Part shown: piece by piece, positions 53,729 through 61,624 of the stretch
Layout of the letters: every line of letters begins with the position of its first letter
Position numbering within the stretch: the stretch's first letter is position 1
Source of the DNA: Variovorax paradoxus
GTDB taxonomy: Bacteria > Pseudomonadota > Gammaproteobacteria > Burkholderiales > Burkholderiaceae_C
Reading direction: 5' to 3'
DNA: 64,000 bases
Assembly: GCF_030815855.1 (NCBI RefSeq)
Contig: NZ_JAUSXG010000001.1
Span: 2,480,001-2,544,000, forward strand
Made by a program: the position numbers and the translations under genes
Notes under the pieces: generated by a model
The model's input: only the letters and a program-made list of their open reading frames with translations
Database searches by the model: none
What the model was told of the DNA's origin: nothing

Positions 53729-54585
53729 AGGCCGCCACGCAAGCCGAAGTGCAGATCGGCCGCATCGCCATCGACGACCTGCGCGTACGCCTCGGCCAGG
53801 GCGCGCAGGCCTTCGACGCGGTGCAGGACATCACGCTGCATGTGGAGCCCGGCGAATTCGTCTGCCTGCTCGGGCCCTCGGGCTGCGGCAAGTCGACGCT
53901 GCTCGGCGCGCTCGCCGGCCACCTGTCGCCCGCGGGCGGCGCCATCCGCGTGGACGGCGAGCCGGTTCGCGGTCCGCATCCGGACCGCGGCCTGGTCTTT
54001 CAGCACCACACGCTCTTTCCCTGGAAGAAGGTGCTGGACAACGTCGCCTTCGGCCTCAAGATGCAGGGCATCGGCCGCCGCGAGCGCCACGCCCGGGCAC
54101 ACGAGATGCTGCGGCTCGTGGGCCTGGACGACTTCGCGGACTTCTACCCTTCGCAGCTCTCGGGCGGCATGCAGCAACGTGCCGAGATTGCGCGGGTGCT
54201 CATCAACAACCCGCGCGTGATGCTGATGGACGAGCCCTTCGGCGCGCTCGACGCACAGACCCGCATGATGATGCAGCGCCAGCTGCTCGACGCCTGGGCG
54301 CGCGTGCGCACCACCATCGTCTTCATCACGCACGACATCGACGAGGCGCTGTTCCTCGGCGACCGCGTGCTCGTGATGGGACCGAGGCCGGGCCGCATCG
54401 TCGCCGAGTTCGCACTCGACTTTCAGCGGCCGCGCGACGCGTCGCTTGTCACCTCCCCTGAATTCACCGCGCTCAAGCGGCACTGCCTGCAGCTGCTGCA
54501 TCCGCACGCCGCCACCAGCGCACCGCTGGAACGCCTCACGCCGCTCGGCGCGCCCACCGCTGCGCAACTGCGCTTCGCCATCTAG
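53725..54585 (+). CDS. ABC transporter ATP-binding protein, nitrate/sulfonate type
   Basis: 286 residues. Walker A GPSGCGKSTLL, Q-loop FQHHTLFPW, signature LSGGMQQRAEIARVL, Walker B VMLMDEPFGALD and FITHDIDEALFLGDRV switch are all present. The RAEIAR form and length fit TauB/SsuB-like ATPases. Energises the importer formed with the proteins at 51479 and 52931. Starts in an ATGA overlap with the permease. Confidence 0.93.
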   Translation: MKAATQAEVQIGRIAIDDLRVRLGQGAQAFDAVQDITLHVEPGEFVCLLGPSGCGKSTLLGALAGHLSPAGGAIRVDGEPVRGPHPDRGLVFQHHTLFPWKKVLDNVAFGLKMQGIGRRERHARAHEMLRLVGLDDFADFYPSQLSGGMQQRAEIARVLINNPRVMLMDEPFGALDAQTRMMMQRQLLDAWARVRTTIVFITHDIDEALFLGDRVLVMGPRPGRIVAEFALDFQRPRDASLVTSPEFTALKRHCLQLLHPHAATSAPLERLTPLGAPTAAQLRFAI

Positions 54586-54592
54586 AAAAAAA

Positions 54593-55591
54593 ATGAACTC
54601 TTCCTCGATCCTCGACGATCCCGAACTGCAGGCCATTGCCGCGCGCCTTGCCTCGACCGACGCTGAAGTGCGCCGCATCGCCGTGATGGACCTCGGCGAC
54701 CTGGCCGACGAAGCGAACACGCCGCTGCTGGTCGAGGCGCTGCGCGACGACATACCCGCCGTGCGCGCGGCCGCCGCCTTGGCGCTCGAAACCATGGAGA
54801 ACCAGGCTGCCGTCGAAGGGCTGGCACAGGCACTGGACGATCCCGATGCGCAGGTGCGCGAGGCCGCCGCCCACAGCCTGGCCGAACTGAAGGAGCCTGC
54901 ATCGGCCGCCTGGCTGCTGCCGCACGCGGGCGCCGGGCCGGCACGGGTGCGCGCCGCGGTGCTGCGCGCGCTGCGCGAACTGCGCGTGCCTGCCAGCGCC
55001 GGCCCCGCGCTGGCGGTGCTGCAGGAGCCGCGCGCCGCAGAGGACACCGCCGATGCCGTCGCGCTGCGCCGCGAAGCCATCGGCGTGCTCGGCTACCTGA
55101 AACACACGCCAGCGCTGCCTGCGCTGGCCGGCTTGGCGGTCTCCGACCCGGTGGACGACGTGCGCCGCGCGGCCGTGGGCGCGCTGGCCTTCTCGGCCCG
55201 CGACACCGGCGCCCGCGCTGCACTGGAAACCGCGCTGCGCGACGCGAGCTGGCAGGTCCGCGAAGAAGCGGCCACCGCGCTCGGCAAGCTGCAGCAGCCC
55301 GCGGCGGCCACGGCGCTGCTGGTGGCGCTGGACGACGCCTACTGGCAAGTGCGCCTTCGCGCGGCACGCAGCCTCGGCCGGCTGCGCAGCACCGAAAGCG
55401 TCACGCCCCTGCTCGCCGCGTTGGGCCACAGCATCAGCAATCTGCGCAAGGAGGCGGCATTGGCGTTGGGCGAAATCGGCGATGCCACCGCACTGCCCGC
55501 GCTCGAACTCGCCGCCGACGATCCCGACCCCGAAGTGCGCAAGTCGGCGCGGCTCGCCATCGTCCAGATAGGCACGGCGCATGGCGCCTGA
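54593..55591 (+). CDS. HEAT-repeat (PBS-lyase type) protein
   Basis: 332 residues, almost entirely HEAT/PBS-lyase repeats of about 30 residues: recurring patterns DAEVRRIAVMDLGDLAD, PAVRAAAALALETM, DAQVREAAAHSLAEL, DDVRRAAVGALAF, SWQVREEAATALGKL, YWQVRLRAARSLGRL and NLRKEAALALGEIG. Such right-handed solenoids are scaffolds for protein-protein contacts. No signal peptide. It starts 7 bases after the ATPase stop, separated only by a run of A and without a normal ribosome-binding site, so translation is probably coupled. Its presence in the operon suggests an assembly or docking role for the Fe-S/flavin enzyme or importer. Confidence 0.88.
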   Translation: MNSSSILDDPELQAIAARLASTDAEVRRIAVMDLGDLADEANTPLLVEALRDDIPAVRAAAALALETMENQAAVEGLAQALDDPDAQVREAAAHSLAELKEPASAAWLLPHAGAGPARVRAAVLRALRELRVPASAGPALAVLQEPRAAEDTADAVALRREAIGVLGYLKHTPALPALAGLAVSDPVDDVRRAAVGALAFSARDTGARAALETALRDASWQVREEAATALGKLQQPAAATALLVALDDAYWQVRLRAARSLGRLRSTESVTPLLAALGHSISNLRKEAALALGEIGDATALPALELAADDPDPEVRKSARLAIVQIGTAHGA

Positions 55592-55985
55592 ATCCATCGT
55601 CGACCATCGCGCGCGCGCCGCGCTCGAGTTCTGCTGGGCCGACGGTGCGCGGCATCTTGCCGAGTACCGGTGGCTGCGGTCGAGCTGCCCCTGTGCCGAC
55701 TGCAAGGCGCTGCGCGCGGCCCAGAGCGGCGACAGCGCCGGCGAGTTGCCGCCGGCCGCCGCCGTACACCTGACCGACATCCAGCCGGTGGGCGCCTACG
55801 GCGTGCAGTTCGTGTTCAGCGACGGCCACGACCGCGGGATTTTTCCCTGGACCTTCCTGAGGGAACTGCTGGACAGGCGTCGCGTCCAGCATCCCTGTGG
55901 GGCATCGCCGGAATTCGTTTCGGAAGAAGCGCCCATGGGCAGGTGCTCCGATGCAGAAAATCCAACCCGCGACGGCGCGCACTGA
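55581..55985 (+). CDS. DUF971 (GBBH-like N-terminal domain) protein
   Basis: 134 residues. The domain homologous to the N-terminus of gamma-butyrobetaine hydroxylase: [63 protein letters not shown]. The Cys-Pro-Cys-x2-Cys cluster and a further Cys near the end could bind zinc or a cluster. DUF971 proteins are often found fused to or beside Fe-S cluster carriers. It overlaps the HEAT gene by 11 bp and ends the operon. Confidence 0.87.
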   Translation: MAPESIVDHRARAALEFCWADGARHLAEYRWLRSSCPCADCKALRAAQSGDSAGELPPAAAVHLTDIQPVGAYGVQFVFSDGHDRGIFPWTFLRELLDRRRVQHPCGASPEFVSEEAPMGRCSDAENPTRDGAH

Positions 55986-56022
55986 CTACGATGTCTTCGT
56001 ACCAACCTCAAGGAGCAGAGAC

Positions 56023-56229
56023 ATGTCGAACCACGTCTACAAGACGCTCGAGCTGACCGGCTCGTCGCCCATCGGCATCGAGGATGCCGTGCAGACGGCC
56101 ATTGCCAAGGCGCACGAAACCGTCCGCAACATCCAGTGGTTCACCGTCACCGAGACGCGCGGCCATGTGGTGGAAGGCAAGATCGCGCACTGGCAGGTGA
56201 CCGTGAAGATCGGGTTCACGCTGGAGTAA
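56023..56229 (+). CDS. Dodecin flavin-storage protein
   Basis: 68 residues. Dodecins form hollow dodecamers that store FMN or riboflavin in stacked pairs. The sequence [40 protein letters not shown] (with the flavin-stacking Trp) and [12 protein letters not shown] is diagnostic. A strong AAGGAG lies nine bases before the ATG. It follows the DUF971 gene by 38 bp and may have its own promoter; a flavin buffer would suit the several flavoenzymes of the two preceding operons. Confidence 0.93.
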   Translation: MSNHVYKTLELTGSSPIGIEDAVQTAIAKAHETVRNIQWFTVTETRGHVVEGKIAHWQVTVKIGFTLE

Positions 56230-56242
56230 GGCCGGCAGCGCC

Positions 56243-56578
56243 CTAGTCTGCTACAACGTGCAGGCTGTGCTTCTGGCGGCGCGCGCGGGCGCATATTCTT
56301 GCCAGCTGCATGAGGAATTCGAGCACGGCCGGCTTGCTCGCGCAGTTCGGTGCGGCGGCCATGATCTCCTTGCGGAACTCTGCCAACTGCTGCCCTGAAA
56401 TCACCATTTCGGCCGACGCGCCGTAGTAGTGCTTCCAGAACGTCTGCAGCGCTCCGTGGGCCAACTCGTCGATGACAAGCGAGTAGCCATCCTCCCAGAC
56501 GGATTCGTCCATCGAAAGGCTGGGGAGGTCCGGGGTTTCGGGCCGGACTCCTTCGGGCACCTGGATGATTCGCCGCAT
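56243..56578 (-). CDS. Hypothetical protein at the end of the TOMM cluster
   Basis: 111 residues, soluble, family not recognised. It begins MRRIIQVPEGVRPETPDLP and continues with an acidic stretch (MDESVWEDGYSLVIDELAH) and a basic C-terminus with RARRQKHSLH. It is 10 bp downstream of the Cys-rich lipoprotein and in the same direction as the whole TOMM cluster, so it is likely part of it. Convergent with dodecin. Confidence 0.65.
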   Translation of the reverse strand: MRRIIQVPEGVRPETPDLPSLSMDESVWEDGYSLVIDELAHGALQTFWKHYYGASAEMVISGQQLAEFRKEIMAAAPNCASKPAVLEFLMQLARICARARRQKHSLHVVAD

Positions 56579-56588
56579 TTTTCAGCCG

Positions 56589-57017
56589 CTAGCGGCAATT
56601 GCCCGGCGCGCCGGAAAATTCGGGAAACTCGGTGACGACCGTGCCATTGGCTGCGCTTTCGATGATGAGGCGTCCGCACTTTTCGCCCGCCGTGCCGACC
56701 ACCTGGTTGAGATTCGAGTCGTAGCGAATCCGATTGTCGGGCTGCACGACGCGGGCCTGGTTCGGGGCATTCTGGACCATGCGGCAGAAAGTCTGGGCCG
56801 CGGCGGCATTGGTGCAGTACTGCGGCAGCAACTGGCTGGCGCCGGATGTTGCCGTGCAATGGCGATCGAAGATGTGCTGGAAGCCGGCCGGAGTGACGAC
56901 GCATTGAGCGTCCACGCCCACCTGGGCTTCCCCCACCTTCGACCCGACGTTCTGGCAACCGCTCAAGACGGCCATCGAGAGCGCGCAAAGAATAGCAAGC
57001 TGGCTCGTGTTTTTCAT
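56589..57017 (-). CDS. Cys-rich putative lipoprotein
   Basis: 142 residues. The N-terminus MKNTSQLAILCALSMAVLSGC is a lipoprotein signal with lipobox VLSGC. The mature part has six further cysteines (ending in NCR) and conserved-looking segments CVVTPAGFQHIFDRHCTATSGASQLLPQYC and CGRLIIESAANGTVV, suggesting disulfide-bonded periplasmic or surface protein. No family recognised. Located between the tail-collar gene and the small hypothetical; all read away from the TOMM precursor. Confidence 0.7.
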   Translation of the reverse strand: MKNTSQLAILCALSMAVLSGCQNVGSKVGEAQVGVDAQCVVTPAGFQHIFDRHCTATSGASQLLPQYCTNAAAAQTFCRMVQNAPNQARVVQPDNRIRYDSNLNQVVGTAGEKCGRLIIESAANGTVVTEFPEFSGAPGNCR

Positions 57018-57028
57018 GGTCTTTTTCC

Positions 57029-57607
57029 TCAGCGAAATTTGATGATGTAGTTGATGGAGAGGTTCTTCGGCCGCGTCTCCGAGGTGAGACGCGCGGGTTT
57101 GATGGGCGCGCTGGTCTCCAGGTCGCCCGAGGCCTGCCCGGCCGCATTGCCGCTTTGCGACACCGCCGCCAGCGTCACCGCCTTGTAGCTATGGGTGTGC
57201 GTCTGCATGGCGTCGCACTGGTAGGAGCCCACGCCATTGACGGCGCCGCTGCCGGTGGGCCCGACGCGCGATGCGGCATCCGGGTCCATGCCCGAGCCCG
57301 CATCGTTGCCGCGCAGGAAAAGGCCGCGGTAGTCGGGAATGCAGAAGTCGTCGCTGGCCCCGCCGTACAGGTAGCCCAGCGCCGCAAACAGCTCCGGGTA
57401 CGCGCTGACCTTGAGCTTGCGTCCGTCGCACAGCATCCAGCCCTGCGCCTCGAGGTAGCTGATCGGAATGTCGTCGCGCCTGGGCGCCGTCACCGAGTTC
57501 TGGCTCGCGCAGGCGGTGTTCTTCCAGATGTTGTTGGCGTCGCCCGAAACGGGGTTCACCTGTCCGGCAAAACCGCTGACGCTGCCTATGACGCATGCAT
57601 CGAACAT
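57029..57607 (-). CDS. Phage tail-collar domain protein
   Basis: 192 residues of the Tail Collar/MdpB (microcystin-dependent protein) group. The core is IPISYLEAQGWMLCDGRKLKVSAYPELFAALGYLYGG followed by FCIPDYRGLFLRGNDAG, HTHSYKAVT and RPKNLSINYIIKF, the signature in which Trp, Asp-Gly and the Arg-Gly-x-Phe-Leu-Arg-Gly turn are typical. Outside phages such proteins occur as secreted or surface trimers of unknown role. Start ATG at 57607 chosen (an upstream frame lacks a good start). No other phage genes are near. Confidence 0.85.
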   Translation of the reverse strand: MFDACVIGSVSGFAGQVNPVSGDANNIWKNTACASQNSVTAPRRDDIPISYLEAQGWMLCDGRKLKVSAYPELFAALGYLYGGASDDFCIPDYRGLFLRGNDAGSGMDPDAASRVGPTGSGAVNGVGSYQCDAMQTHTHSYKAVTLAAVSQSGNAAGQASGDLETSAPIKPARLTSETRPKNLSINYIIKFR

Positions 57608-57706
57608 GTTGGATTCCTTTTCGGTCGGGCCCGTTGCGGATGGCGGCGTCGGGTCATCGACGCCGCCGTGGCGCAACGGGCCACGGGCTGTCTGGCAGGC
57701 CGGCGA

Positions 57707-58363
57707 TCAGCGGGAGAGCAGGCGCAGGCGCTGCTCGTTGGACTTGGCCGTCGACTGCGGCGCATCCCAACTGCCGTCGGCGTTCAGCGTCGTGGTGAGC
57801 GCGAAGATGCCGGTGGGATACGGCAGTTCGAGCGGATTGTTGATCGAGTTGACATCGATCACGTCGCCTTCCTGGTAGTCACCGTAGGCGATGAAGTACT
57901 TGGGGTGCGGCGAGAAGGTCAGGCTCTGGTTCGGACGCGCCTGCACCGCGTACACCGTGCTGCCCGACATGGTCACGCCGACCGAGGCGCTCGACTTGAT
58001 CGGAATGCTCGGCGATTCGCTCAGGTAGAACCGCGACGAGTCGGGGCCCTTGGTCGGGTTGATGAACTGGTAGGCCCCGTTGTAGTCCAGCGTGATCATG
58101 TTGTTGCCGCCGGTGGGATCGTAGGTTTCGGCGGTCGAGTACTCGATGCCGGGCTTCAGATCGCCCGTATCGGCCCAGGAGAAACCGGTATCGACGCTCC
58201 ACTGGAACTTGATGCGCGTGGTCGGACCCGGATTGGAAAATTTGGCGAACCATGCGAGTGCCATGGCGTTGGGTGCCCAGTTGGTCGGATCGCTTTGGAA
58301 CACCATGAAATAGGCCGAATGGCTCGCATGGTTGTTGACGCTGACGGAATAGATATTGCCCAT
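57707..58363 (-). CDS. RhiA-like protein
   Basis: 218 residues without signal peptide. The sequence YSVSVNNHASHSAYFMVFQSDP and NAMALAWFAKFSNPGPTTRIKFQWSVDTGFSW is the pattern of the rhizosphere-induced RhiA protein and relatives, which are beta-rich proteins of unknown role; RhiA is quorum-sensing controlled in Rhizobium. The second half holds SGSTVYAVQARPNQSLTFSPHPKYFIAYGDYQEGDVID. Lies 99 bp upstream of the tail-collar gene and 138 bp downstream of the FHA gene. Confidence 0.65.
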   Translation of the reverse strand: MGNIYSVSVNNHASHSAYFMVFQSDPTNWAPNAMALAWFAKFSNPGPTTRIKFQWSVDTGFSWADTGDLKPGIEYSTAETYDPTGGNNMITLDYNGAYQFINPTKGPDSSRFYLSESPSIPIKSSASVGVTMSGSTVYAVQARPNQSLTFSPHPKYFIAYGDYQEGDVIDVNSINNPLELPYPTGIFALTTTLNADGSWDAPQSTAKSNEQRLRLLSR

Positions 58364-58501
58364 GACGCTCTCCAGATGAAGTGGTTGAATGAACAGTCCG
58401 GACCACTGCGGGACCGAACTGGAACCAACTCTAGGGAGCCGTTGCCTTCAACGGAATTACAGGCGATTACACCGAAGCGGAGCCTTCGATCTGGCCGCGG
58501 T

Positions 58502-59437
58502 TCAACGCCCAGCGCCGCCGTGGATGAGGAACGGGTAGCTGCCGAAACGCACGTCGCCGCGCCGGCGTTCGACCAGCGGCGCATCGGCCGAGTGCGTGGG
58601 CAGCGCATTCAATATCTGGTGCTTCGCGCGGAAGATCTGGATGTTCACGTAGGACGGTTCCACGCCGAGCATGCGCGACAGTTCGTCGAGCGCGATCCAG
58701 CCCTGGCTCTGCGGTGCGAGGCCCCTTTGCGCATCTTGCGAGCGCACTCTGGCGAGGGTTACGAGGGTGTAGTGGTGAATGCGCTCGCCAAGCGAAACCG
58801 ACTTGCCCTCCGTCACAAGGCTGAGGCTCGTGTGCTCTTCGTTCTGGCTCACGTTGAAATGAAGGGCAATCTCCACGGGCGGCGGCGACAACGCTGCAAT
58901 CTGGTTTTCCGCCGTCGATTCCAGGTCGTCGCACAGCACGAACTCCCACGTGTTGCCGGAGGTCCGCACCATGGCGCCATCGCTCAGGTGATCGACACCG
59001 TCGATGTGCTCGAGCACCCATTTGCCTTCGTGAAAATAGACGTTCACCTCGGGCTGCTGCGCGTCCGGCAGGAGGTTTTCGCGCAGGCTCAATGCCAGCG
59101 CCGGTCCGCGCCCCTCGCACGGGAAAAGACAGGTCACCGGAGGCGCCAGGTCCTCGGCGATCCAGGCCGACTCCTCGCCCAGGCCCAGGCGGACTTCCGC
59201 GCCCGGCGGCACGACGGTCCACCGGCCGCTCGGCAGGCGCTCGCCGTTCAGCGTGGTTCCATTGCGGCTTTGATCGACGATCTCCCAGGCCTGCCGGTTC
59301 CACCGGACCAGCGCGTGAATCTGCGACACGTCGGGCGCCTGCAGCACCGTCTGGCAGGCCGAGGGGCGCCGGCCGAAGGCATGCATGGGACGCAGCACGG
59401 TGCCGCGGTCGTCGACCTTGTTCCGGAAGATGGCCAT
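58502..59437 (-). CDS. FHA domain protein with C-terminal winged-helix-like part
   Basis: 311 residues. N-terminal FHA domain: TVLQAPDVSQIHALVRWNRQAWEIVDQSRNGTTLNG, with the Ser-x2-His and Asn-Gly residues that read phosphothreonine, then about 100 residues of beta structure. The C-terminal 90 residues look like a winged-helix: YTLVTLARVRSQDAQRG..., GWIALDELSRMLGVEPSYVNIQIFRAKHQ. This suggests a phospho-dependent DNA-binding or adaptor role. If the partial gene at the window's end is a kinase/cyclase-type regulator, this FHA protein is its likely reader. AAAGGA precedes the ATG at 59437. Confidence 0.8.
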   Translation of the reverse strand: MAIFRNKVDDRGTVLRPMHAFGRRPSACQTVLQAPDVSQIHALVRWNRQAWEIVDQSRNGTTLNGERLPSGRWTVVPPGAEVRLGLGEESAWIAEDLAPPVTCLFPCEGRGPALALSLRENLLPDAQQPEVNVYFHEGKWVLEHIDGVDHLSDGAMVRTSGNTWEFVLCDDLESTAENQIAALSPPPVEIALHFNVSQNEEHTSLSLVTEGKSVSLGERIHHYTLVTLARVRSQDAQRGLAPQSQGWIALDELSRMLGVEPSYVNIQIFRAKHQILNALPTHSADAPLVERRRGDVRFGSYPFLIHGGAGR

Positions 59438-59460
59438 CGGTTGCTTTTCCTTTGTCGTGT

Positions 59461-61614
59461 TCAGACATACAGCGCCTGGGGATTCAGGTCGCTTTCCTGC
59501 AAGGGGGCGTTGCGCCATCCCATGGCAACGGGCACGCGGTAGAGGCGCGGATTGCCCAGTTCGGGCCAGATGTGGCACAGCCCGGGCACGACCACCTTCA
59601 CGGTGCGCAGCGAGATGTCCGGCCGTGTGTAGTCGAGAACCACCGTCTCCATGCCGAGGGACGCGGCGATGCGCACGCACCGGTCGATCTCTTCGGCAAT
59701 GTCCGCACTGCCGGCCGTGGCCGCAAGAGCAGGCCGGCGCTTCGGTGCCGCATCGCCGTCTTCCGCCGGCATGAGGAAGCGCGGCATGCCTTCTGGGTCG
59801 CCCGCCGAAGGCGGAACGGAAAATTTCTTTCCGGCCGCGATCAACTGGCTCATTTCCGTGAGCGCGCGCTCGCAGGCCAGCACGGGGTTCGGACTGCAGC
59901 CGAATCCGATGGCCCAGTCGCCCGTCGCGCGATGCCGGCCGATGGCCGCCATGACCGGAATGCCGAAGTCGTGGGTGATGTCCAGCACCCAGCGCTGCCA
60001 TGGCGAACCCAGGGCGCGCTCGATGCGCGAAAGGCTTTCTGCGGTCAGGCTGCCCAGGTCGATGGCGGGCCTACGGATTTCGCCGTACCACCAGATGGCC
60101 GCGGCATCGCGCTCCACCAGTTCGAGAAAGCCTTGAAGGATGGCCTCCTCCAGCGTGTTCCCGGCGGCGCAGCCGTTCGACGTCCACACCGAGTGCCGCT
60201 GGCTCTCCGCCGGGGCGTTGGCATAGCAGAAGGCCAACGGGAGGTAGCAACGCGTGTTGAACGTCAGCGACCAGGCCGGCGCCCACCAGGCCGGATCTTG
60301 CGCCGGCAGCGCGGGGGCCGCCACCGCATGCGGCGGGCTGTGCGTCGAGAAATACGCGCGCTGTGTTGCGCTGAAGAGCGCGAGTTCCTGCGGCGGCATG
60401 GAGCGCGCATCCAGCGCCGATGCCGCCGCGAACACCGCGGCCTCGTCGCCCTGGAAGAAGGCCGCGTATCGCTCGACCGCCTCGCACATGGCGCTGGCGC
60501 GTGACTGGTCCATGGACATGCCCTTGCCGAGGCACACCTGGACCAGGGCGCTCGCGGAAGGATCGCCGTGTACGGCCGGCGTTCGGAAGATGTCGCTGCG
60601 GTAGACCGTCAGCCCGTCTTCCGCTTCCATGCCCAACGGCGCGACCCGCGCGATGACGCCACACAGCGGATCGGCGTGCGGGGCCAGACGCTCGACCGTG
60701 GCCGACGCGGGCATCGTGCGCCAGCCGCCATCGGGCCGCGCGCCCGAGAGACAAGGCTCCGGCACCACCGGTCGACGCTGCAGATGCGCCATGAGCCCCG
60801 CATCTCCGCACTGCGGACATTGGGGCCGCAGCGCGACGGCGTGCGGTTGCGTGGTCTCGAGGGTCCACAGTTGCCGGCCGGCCCGAGCCACGATGTCCCG
60901 CGCCAGCGGAAGCAGGCGCACCAGCCGATCGCGTGCGAGCTTGGTGTCGGCCCATACCGGCAAGCCGGCAGTTCGGCCACCGTGCCTGTGCTGCCACCAG
61001 GCCCTTGCGGGCTGGTTGCGGATCAGGCGATGCGCCAGGCAGTGCCAGCATGCGGCCACTTCGTGTGGCGTGAACAATGGCCCCACCATGGCCTGCTCGC
61101 CCGTCGGCTTGACCGGCAGCCATGCACGCCCACCCGCCCGCTGCTGCGCGTCGATCAGGCCGAGCCTGGGATCGAGGTAGTCGTCGCAAAAGACGATGGT
61201 GCACCCCTCGCCTCCGCCCGCCGTCCGCGCCCAGCGCCACGCCGCTTCATGGTCCAACGCTTGCGACAGCACGATGGCGTCGACATGCGCATCCACAGGG
61301 GTGCGCTCGATCGGCAACGAGAAATCCGGAACGACATAGCGCGTGGCCTCGCCCATCCGCACAGGCGCTGCGAAGCCCTGTCGCACCAAGGCTTCGAGCG
61401 CATGCAGCATCTCCGCCAGCAGGGCCGGAACGCCTCCGCTCCCGCAGTGCGCTGCCAGGCTCACGCGCTCGCGCAGCACGCGTTCAACCGCCAATACGCC
61501 CGGCGATCCGAGCAGGAACAGGTCGCTCTCGCTCATCAGCAGCAGGCCGTTGGGCTGAACGAGCGGCGGCAGGTATTTGTCGTGCCACTGAAAGGCTTCG
61601 GTGAAGAAGTCCAT
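59461..61614 (-). CDS. Fused TOMM cyclodehydratase: C domain plus YcaO domain
   Basis: 717 residues. The N-terminal half is an E1-like/Ocin-ThiF cyclodehydratase partner that binds the leader peptide: DIVLSQALDHEA-like IVFCDDYLDPRLG, CWHCLAHRL and QCPQCGDAG (zinc Cys pairs). The C-terminal half (about 330-717) is a YcaO ATPase: MDQSRASAMCEAVERYAAFFQG, LEEAILQGFLELVERDAAAIWWYG, GFGCSPNPVLACERALTEM. YcaO activates backbone amides with ATP so Ser, Thr or Cys side chains close to azolines. The C-terminus ends in NPQALYV and lacks the PxPxP tail of canonical YcaO proteins. Starts 10 bp after the methyltransferase gene. Confidence 0.9.
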   Translation of the reverse strand: MDFFTEAFQWHDKYLPPLVQPNGLLLMSESDLFLLGSPGVLAVERVLRERVSLAAHCGSGGVPALLAEMLHALEALVRQGFAAPVRMGEATRYVVPDFSLPIERTPVDAHVDAIVLSQALDHEAAWRWARTAGGGEGCTIVFCDDYLDPRLGLIDAQQRAGGRAWLPVKPTGEQAMVGPLFTPHEVAACWHCLAHRLIRNQPARAWWQHRHGGRTAGLPVWADTKLARDRLVRLLPLARDIVARAGRQLWTLETTQPHAVALRPQCPQCGDAGLMAHLQRRPVVPEPCLSGARPDGGWRTMPASATVERLAPHADPLCGVIARVAPLGMEAEDGLTVYRSDIFRTPAVHGDPSASALVQVCLGKGMSMDQSRASAMCEAVERYAAFFQGDEAAVFAAASALDARSMPPQELALFSATQRAYFSTHSPPHAVAAPALPAQDPAWWAPAWSLTFNTRCYLPLAFCYANAPAESQRHSVWTSNGCAAGNTLEEAILQGFLELVERDAAAIWWYGEIRRPAIDLGSLTAESLSRIERALGSPWQRWVLDITHDFGIPVMAAIGRHRATGDWAIGFGCSPNPVLACERALTEMSQLIAAGKKFSVPPSAGDPEGMPRFLMPAEDGDAAPKRRPALAATAGSADIAEEIDRCVRIAASLGMETVVLDYTRPDISLRTVKVVVPGLCHIWPELGNPRLYRVPVAMGWRNAPLQESDLNPQALYV

Positions 61615-61624
61615 CGATGGCGGG

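Noticed and set aside
58439..58454. Hairpin CCGTTG-CCTT-CAACGG between FHA and RhiA-like genes as terminator
   Set aside because: The stem is only six pairs and there is no T-run on the minus strand after it; could be chance.
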